NCBI GenBank assembly: GCA_006538405.1
Contig: BJKQ01000004.1
Location: 2,852,001-2,916,000, forward strand
Reading direction: 5' to 3'
Length of the DNA stretch: 64,000 bases
Origin: Hansfordia pulvinata
Lineage: Eukaryota; Ascomycota; Sordariomycetes; Xylariales
How positions within the stretch are numbered: the first letter of the stretch is position 1; the number at the start of each line of letters is the position of its first letter. The notes beneath the pieces are model-generated. The model worked only from the letters and a program-made list of their open reading frames with translations, had not been told where the DNA came from and did not search any database. This document shows positions 58,662-64,000 of the stretch, piece by piece. The position numbers and the translations under genes were made by a program.

Positions 58662-59856
58662 GAGGGCTCCTGTCGGGTTTTCTTTTTTTTTTTGTTCTTC
58701 TCCTTGCCTCCCCCCCCCCCCCCCCTTTTTTTATTCCTTTTCTCACAGGAGTTCAGGGTCGGGTGTAGATATCGCGGGGGCGGCTGGGACCGCGCGGGGT
58801 CGTTGATTTCTATTGGTGACTCAGAGAGCTGTACTGGCTTAATTCCATTGCCAAACCATAAGACTGCGCCGCAGAGTGACAGAGTGCGGGCGCCTGGGTC
58901 GGCCAACCTGGTCGGTTTTCCCTTTGTCACGACGTGACCCTCCCAGTGATCGTGTGTCTGTGCAAAAGTGAAGCAGTCGGGAAGACGCCTAGTTACCCAA
59001 GTTGGAGGGGGCGACCGCCACGCTCGGCGGAGTCTTCGTGGGTCGCATGCATGCCCGGCTCGGTCCTTTGTAATAATTAATTATTCGCGTGATCGAGCCC
59101 CCCGAAGAGGCAGACGGCCAAGTCAACGCAGCCGCCGGCGCGCACCAGAGAGATCTGCACGTGGGTGGAAAGCGCCCGCCACCCAGGAAGGAACAGGAAA
59201 AACATGACATGCGCGCGCCCTGTATGTCTCGACTTTTTGCCCGGTTCGTCCGCACGGTCGCCACAGGGTCAGACCTCGGGAGTCGGCCGATGTTCGCACG
59301 AGGCTGGCTGGGGGCCTCTGCATCTTTCAACAGCTGTGTTGCTTAGTAGGTTGGCTCAAGGCTACTTACATTAGCTTCGTTCCTATACGGGCAATTGCAC
59401 GCAGCCTCGATTCGGCATCGTATCTGAATGCGGGAAGTGGTGCTATACAATTAACACCATGGCGGCCCCTCTCCCGCCGCCACCACCAACACCAACGTGG
59501 CGTCGAGATTCCAATTCCCCACGACGCTGGTGGACGTAGAGGGCGATATGATGTCAAACTGATCTGCCGACCTTTTTTGATAATTCCACAATCGCTGACG
59601 GTCGTGTGGTATATAAGAACATGACGGTGCGCCGTGGTCACGCAGAGAAGACAACGGGTCGCAACTCGACATCATCCGCGTCTCAACAAGAAAGAGGACT
59701 AAAGTCTTACCATCAAAAGTTTACCATCACAAGTTCCGACTCGTACCGACTTGGTGTATTTGTCCCCTCTCTCATCTCACTATATTTCCCGAGATCCACC
59801 TTGCGCAGAACCGTCTTCTTTTTACCCTCCTTCGAAACCCTCTCAGGCACACCACC
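58662..59856. other. 1.2-kb intergenic region
   Basis: No gene is supported. It has a C16 tract (58710-58725) 49 bases after the permease stop, and a TATA box near its far end. Confidence 0.5.
59610..59617 (+). promoter_or_regulatory. TATA box (TATATAAG) for the secreted gene at 59857
   Basis: TATATAAG lies about 240 bases upstream of the ATG. An intervening leader intron cannot be excluded. Confidence 0.45.
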
Positions 59857-60536
59857 ATGCAGGTCTACTCGGTGCTCCAGCTGCTCGCCTTTGCGACGGC
59901 GGTTACGGGCCTCTTCTCCTCCCAGAAGGAGTGCATGGAGCTGATAGAAGGGCCCGGGCCCTCCTGCCCCTACGTGCCGCCGGGCGGCAGCAGCAGCAGC
60001 AGCAGCAGCGACGACGTGGAGGCGGCGCCGGCGCAGCACGCGACGAAGCGCAAGTTCTCGATGAACCCGCGCCTGCGGTGGCGGTGCTTCAAGAACACGG
60101 TCAAGACGTGCAACTACGACGCGGGCGAGCTGTCGCGGACGTGGGCGGAGTGGCGTCGCGACGTCGGCGACGAGGGCAAGTCGCGCGCGTTCGACGTCCA
60201 GCTGGGCCGCATGGTGCAGACTGCCGCGGCCGTGGCGCACCCGGACCGGCCGTTCGCCGACGGCCTTCGGCACCGCAAGACGAAGCAGGTGGAGCGGGCG
60301 CGCGCGCTGATCGGCAGCTTCCAGAGGGGGTCACCGGCGTTCCGCGAGTTCTGGGACGATTTTCGCCGCGTGTTCCCGGACGAGCGGGACCGCGAGTCGG
60401 CCCTGCGCCAGGGCGCCCGGACCACGGCCGTCTCGAGGTTCCGGGAGGGCGCCGCCGCGGTGGGGGGCTCGCCGTCGTCCTGGGCCTGTGGGCCGGGCTC
60501 ATCTGCTTCATCCTCGCCTCGATCGCCATCATCTGA
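59857..60536 (+). CDS. Signal-peptide protein with C-terminal hydrophobic tail; frame break at a G6 run
   Basis: It starts with MQVYSVLQLLAFATAVTG (signal peptide). Four Cys follow in two pairs (C26, C37; C77, C85), with a poly-Ser run (about S45-S51), a KRK site and a charged helical region (SRTWAEWRRDVGDEGKSRAF, QVERARALIGSFQRG, FREFWDDFRRVFPDERDRE). As written, the frame runs past a G6 run (60462-60467) into Ser-rich sequence and stops at 60585. With one more G the protein ends at 60534-60536 in a 24-residue hydrophobic tail (GGLAVVLGLWAGLICFILAS and on). The result is 226 aa. The tail could be a membrane anchor or a GPI-attachment signal. No family is recognised. Confidence 0.7.
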
Positions 60537-60630
60537 GGAAAGAGCCAGTCCGTCGGAGTCTTTCGGAGAAGAAGGAGAAGAATAACATGGCCCTATCACG
60601 GCACCAAGTCCAGAGTCAGGATTCTGTTTT

Positions 60631-60652
60631 GGGGGGGGGGGGGGGGGGGGGG
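60631..60652. repeat. G22 homopolymer
   Basis: Uninterrupted G tract about 95 bases downstream of the secreted gene ending at 60536. Confidence 0.9.
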
Positions 60653-61669
60653 ACGAGTCCAGCACGAGGAGACGTCGATCGGCCGGGCACCCGAGACTTT
60701 GAGCGAAGCGGAAGCCAGCCGGGGCTCTTTGGCAGTGGCTCGAGTGGCTGGTGGCTCTGGCCACCACCCTTCGGAGGCCCTGCAGCGCACCGCCCGTCCT
60801 TGTTTCCACAGAGTCGGCGGTCACTCGACCTCTCGCTCGACTTTTTTTTTTTCTTTTTCCAAAAGTACTCGTAAGACGGGCAGTGTTCATCGCCTCTTAG
60901 GCACCCAGACCCGCTCGCCTCGCTTCCAGGGCTATTGTCATAGGCCGCCCTCGTCCATTGTGGGCCGTTCCGCCCCTTCGGCCGCTCGCAGTTTAGCCGC
61001 GGAGGGAACTGCCGCGTGTGGTTCCTTTTTGATACTCCGTATACCCCGGCTTGACCCCCGCCGAGGTGGCGCGGCTGTTACTGAGTGGCCAACCATCCAC
61101 ACCTGAAGACTCGAGTCGCGGCTCTAAGAGGACCGATAGCACATGACTCGGAAAGCGGGTCCGATATGCCTTTTTGTTAAACGCAGACAGAGAGGCCCTG
61201 TGCAGGCAGCAAAGACTACCTTGAAAAACAATAACCCAGATAGTAATGAGATCACGCTCTAGTTCCAATCTTTGGAATCACTGCAACGCTTGGTAGTGTC
61301 AAGGAAGCGCCTTGGTGGCCAACGTACCTAAACTACTAGTAGCCTGTTGCTACCTACTCTGTGGCTGAGCCGCCTTGGGGCGACTTTTTCCGGGCCGCGA
61401 CCGGTCAAGAGGCGGAACAGGATAGCCACTACGCGCGATGGCCTCGTCTATTCGGCCCTAGGGCATACTCCGTGGCGGCACGCGAGAAGTCGTGGCCCCT
61501 GCAGTCTTCACTCCCCTTTCACCAGCCGAGGGGTATTCTCTTGGCCTGTTGGCCACGCCGGTGGGAGCCCTTGCTTCTCTCTCCTCCTTTTTTTTTTGTC
61601 TCCGTTTTCTTCCCCGGGTTGACAGGGGGGGGGCTCGATCTGGGGTGCAGCCTTGGCATCGAGAATGGG

Positions 61670-61676
61670 TATAAAT
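61670..61676 (+). promoter_or_regulatory. TATA box (TATAAAT) for the kinase-like gene
   Basis: TATAAAT lies 182 bases upstream of the ATG at 61852. A pyrimidine-rich leader follows. Confidence 0.55.
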
Positions 61677-61851
61677 GAGATGTAAGGGGAGCTCATGGCG
61701 CTGTTGCCGTGGACAGACAGGCCAAAGCCATACCTACTACCCGTCCACCCTTCTCTCTCTACGGAGCAACGTTTCTTTTCCTTTTTTTTCTTCTTTCCTC
61801 CTGTAACTTCCTTGGTTCTCTCATCAAAGGGAATCCCTGCGGCCCGACACC

Positions 61852-62841
61852 ATGGACCTGCTTTTGAGACTCCTGGTCCTTCTCCTGTCATGGAGCTCGG
61901 CCTTCCACTTGACGTCTGGCAAGCCCTTGGGCGATGAGGCCGCGGCCCCGGCGGCGGCCACCAAGCTCCGCAGCAGAGCCACGATCAAGGTCGGCGGCCT
62001 GGAGCTCCTCAACGCGGAGCGGCAGGACATGGACAACCAGAACGGAGTGCTCTACTTCGGGACCGTCGTGCACAACGGCGTGAACCACCCGGGGGCGGCC
62101 AAGATGTGCCAGGACGCGCCCGGGTGGGAAGGGGAGTGCCTGCTGGAGATGCAGATGCACAGCGCGCTGTCGCGGGCCGGCGCCAAGGTGGCCACGCTGT
62201 GGGCGACCGAGACGCGGGGCGCCGAGCACTGGTCGCTGATGGAGCGGCTCCTCGGGGGCAGCGTGGCGGACGACGTCGAGGTCCGGGGCCCGCAGTACCG
62301 GCAGGGCGTGTCGGGGGCGGAGAAGCAGGCCGACCTGCTGGCCCTCTGCGCCGCCCTCAAGTCGCTGCACGACGCCGGCTACTACCAGGGCGACGTGCAC
62401 GCCGGCAACTACGGCATGGTGCGCGCGGTGGTGCGGCCCGAGTCGAGCACGCTGCGCCCGTTCAAGATGCTCGACCTCGGCCGCGCCGGCCCCCTGCAGG
62501 AGCCCGGCGCCCTCAGCGCCGCGGCCCGCGTCGCCCACGACGTCAACGGGCTCGCCGAGGTCGTCTTCCTGGTCGTCTACGGCCGCCACTCGTGGCAGGA
62601 CGAGGAGATCATCGAGGTCGGCGAGGACGACGCCACCTGGCCCCGCATGACGGAGCTCCAGCGCAAGCACGTCCTCCGGTCCGACGCCGCGGAACACGGC
62701 GAGACGATGCCCGAGGTGCTGGTCGACTTCTTCGACAAGTTCCTCGCCAAGGAACCCAAGAAGAAGGTCACGGTGGACGAAGTCGTCAGGTTCATCCAGA
62801 GGAAGATCACGCCCGCGGTCCTCGAGGCCGCCTCGAGGTAG
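61852..62841 (+). CDS. Secreted protein-kinase-like protein
   Basis: Single exon of 329 aa. The N-terminus (MDLLLRLLVLLLSWSSAFHL) is a signal peptide. The rest has the order of a small protein kinase: YFGTVV as a poor glycine-rich strand, a lysine in GAAKMC (K84) where the ATP-binding lysine is expected, and ECLLEMQMHSAL as helix C (E94 or E99). LMERLLGG forms the hinge side, LCAALKSLHDAGYYQGDVHAGNYG is the catalytic loop (D181, N186, with QGD in place of HRD), and FKMLDLGRAG (D208) is the Mg-binding DxG. A C-lobe follows (WPRMTELQRKHVL, FFDKFLAKEPKKKVTVDEVV). The frame is intact. The catalytic triad looks complete, so activity is plausible, but substrate and family are unknown. Confidence 0.82.
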   Translation: MDLLLRLLVLLLSWSSAFHLTSGKPLGDEAAAPAAATKLRSRATIKVGGLELLNAERQDMDNQNGVLYFGTVVHNGVNHPGAAKMCQDAPGWEGECLLEMQMHSALSRAGAKVATLWATETRGAEHWSLMERLLGGSVADDVEVRGPQYRQGVSGAEKQADLLALCAALKSLHDAGYYQGDVHAGNYGMVRAVVRPESSTLRPFKMLDLGRAGPLQEPGALSAAARVAHDVNGLAEVVFLVVYGRHSWQDEEIIEVGEDDATWPRMTELQRKHVLRSDAAEHGETMPEVLVDFFDKFLAKEPKKKVTVDEVVRFIQRKITPAVLEAASR

Positions 62842-64000
62842 CCCGGAGGGGGGCCGGGCTTTCACGCTGGATCCAGGAGAGGGGCGACGGACGAGAAGAG
62901 GACAATGGTTGGATGAGATCTTGTTCGTCCCAGCCTTAGTATATAGTAGATAGATAGAAGCGCGCCTCACCCCATCGCCGTACTAGAGAGGCGTTCTGGA
63001 TGGCAGAATACGTGAATACATAGACAGGTCACAGAGCCTCTTCTCCTTGAGGTCAATATAGACTACATACTCGTCATTCATGGATTTTAAGTAGCCTCAC
63101 CGTCGCTACGTTTAGTACAACACGATCATACCGACAGCTCTCTTAAGACTTACAACACCATCGCCGAAAGTGAGATGAATGGAAACCCGCGGTGTTGTCG
63201 CTGACGCCCGCGCGAGAAGAGCCACCGCGCCCCCTCCCGGTATCTGCGTGCTCCCTTGTTCGTGCTCTCTTTTCTCTCTCTATGTAGGCGCCGGGCACGT
63301 TTCGCGCTCAAGAGGGGGCCGCCCATCTTCCCGCCGAGGCCGGGCTCTTCGCTTCCTTGCTCACCTACCTACCTACCCATCTTTCTGCGCCTCTACCCCG
63401 AAGCAGCGCGAGCGAGCCTCCATCTTCTCCGAGTGCCGAGAGGTCTCCCGTCAATATGCCTCGTCGTCTGCCTCGCGGATCTCCCGCCGTCGGAAGCGGT
63501 GCGTTTGGACGGGAACGATGCCGCGGATGAGTGAGGGCGTAAGGGCAGCCTGCCGTCTTCACACAGCCTCGTCTGCCAAGACTTCCACAGCCCGCGCGGG
63601 AGCCTCACTTGAGCCGCAGATTGACCCCCGGATTGGCCGGTGAAAGCCCCCGCTGTGCCGATCAGGGCGAGTGGGCACCAATGGGCTCCTGAGCCTCACT
63701 CCTGGGGCGGGATGATCTTGCAGGAGACGCGCGCCCGTACGTCGACGCGGGACGAAGCTGGGCCTGTTCTCATCACCTCAGTGACATGGACGGGTGATCG
63801 AGAGGGACATACTTGACTGGTACCGGTATCCGGCACATCGAATTGCACACCTGGAAGGCACGACCGTACAGTACATAAGGGCGTGAGGGTACTTTCGCCC
63901 TGCGATCGGGCTGGCTGGGGAACTCTCCCTTCTCCATCCTCAAAACCACCACTCATCCCATCCATCTGTCTGTCATTATCCACACTTCTCTTCACCCCAG
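62842..64000. other. Right-hand 1.16 kb of the window without a supported gene
   Basis: Two open frames (63179-63643 plus, 63696-63995 minus) lack protein-like composition or motifs. A gene could begin just outside the window. Confidence 0.4.

Larger units (their letters stand above)
60537..61851. other. 1.3-kb intergenic region
   Basis: No gene is supported. It includes a G22 tract (60631-60652), about 95 bases after the preceding stop, and the TATA box of the kinase-like gene. Confidence 0.5.

Overview
This window looks like nuclear DNA of a filamentous ascomycete, most likely a Sordariomycete. The protein-coding genes are GC-rich. Introns are short, mostly 60-180 nt, with GT(A/G)AGT-type donors and CTAAC/CTGAC-type branch sites. 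The gene set includes mitochondrial HSP60, cofilin, a Get5-like protein, Nop2, two fungal transcription factors, a fungal TauD-type dioxygenase and a Dal5-type permease. I could not fix the genus from sequence alone. I see no rRNA, convincing tRNA, CRISPR array or transposon. Low-complexity DNA is abundant: trinucleotide runs inside genes and G/C homopolymers of up to 27 bases between them.

Layout. 0.9-3.6 kb holds a fungal-specific transcription-factor-like gene without a visible zinc cluster. 7.8-9.2 kb holds a secreted or membrane precursor with many KR/RR sites. 13.4-14.6 kb holds a short-chain dehydrogenase on the minus strand. 16.1-26.0 kb is a housekeeping block: hsp60, cofilin, get5-like and nop2. 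28.9-40.5 kb is an accessory stretch with one small membrane ORF and five signal-peptide proteins of unknown function; two of these are diverged paralogues. 42.9-43.8 kb encodes an HNH-type protein. 45.9-49.9 kb is a convergent pair, a TauD/TfdA-like dioxygenase and a Zn2Cys6 transcription factor. 51.4-58.7 kb looks like a catabolic or nitrogen-scavenging group: a DHDPS-like aldolase/lyase, a dihydropyrimidinase-like amidohydrolase and, divergently, an allantoate-permease-type MFS transporter. A run of GATA motifs lies in the divergent promoter. 59.9-62.8 kb encodes a secreted protein with a C-terminal hydrophobic tail and a signal-peptide-bearing protein-kinase-like protein.

Two observations stand out. 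First, six genes can be read through to a sensible end only if one base is added (twice in one gene, and possibly twice in another). Most of these sites lie in a G or C run of 5-6. This points to homopolymer under-calling in the assembly, or less likely to a real indel signature, and it decides how the genes should be annotated. Second, the accessory stretches are rich in lineage-specific-looking secreted proteins. These include a secreted kinase-like protein with a recognisable catalytic loop (QGDVHAGN) and DLG motif, and a tandem pair sharing an MGGRDI C-terminal module.

All coding coordinates include introns. Exon boundaries were inferred by eye from splice consensus, phase and protein continuity.
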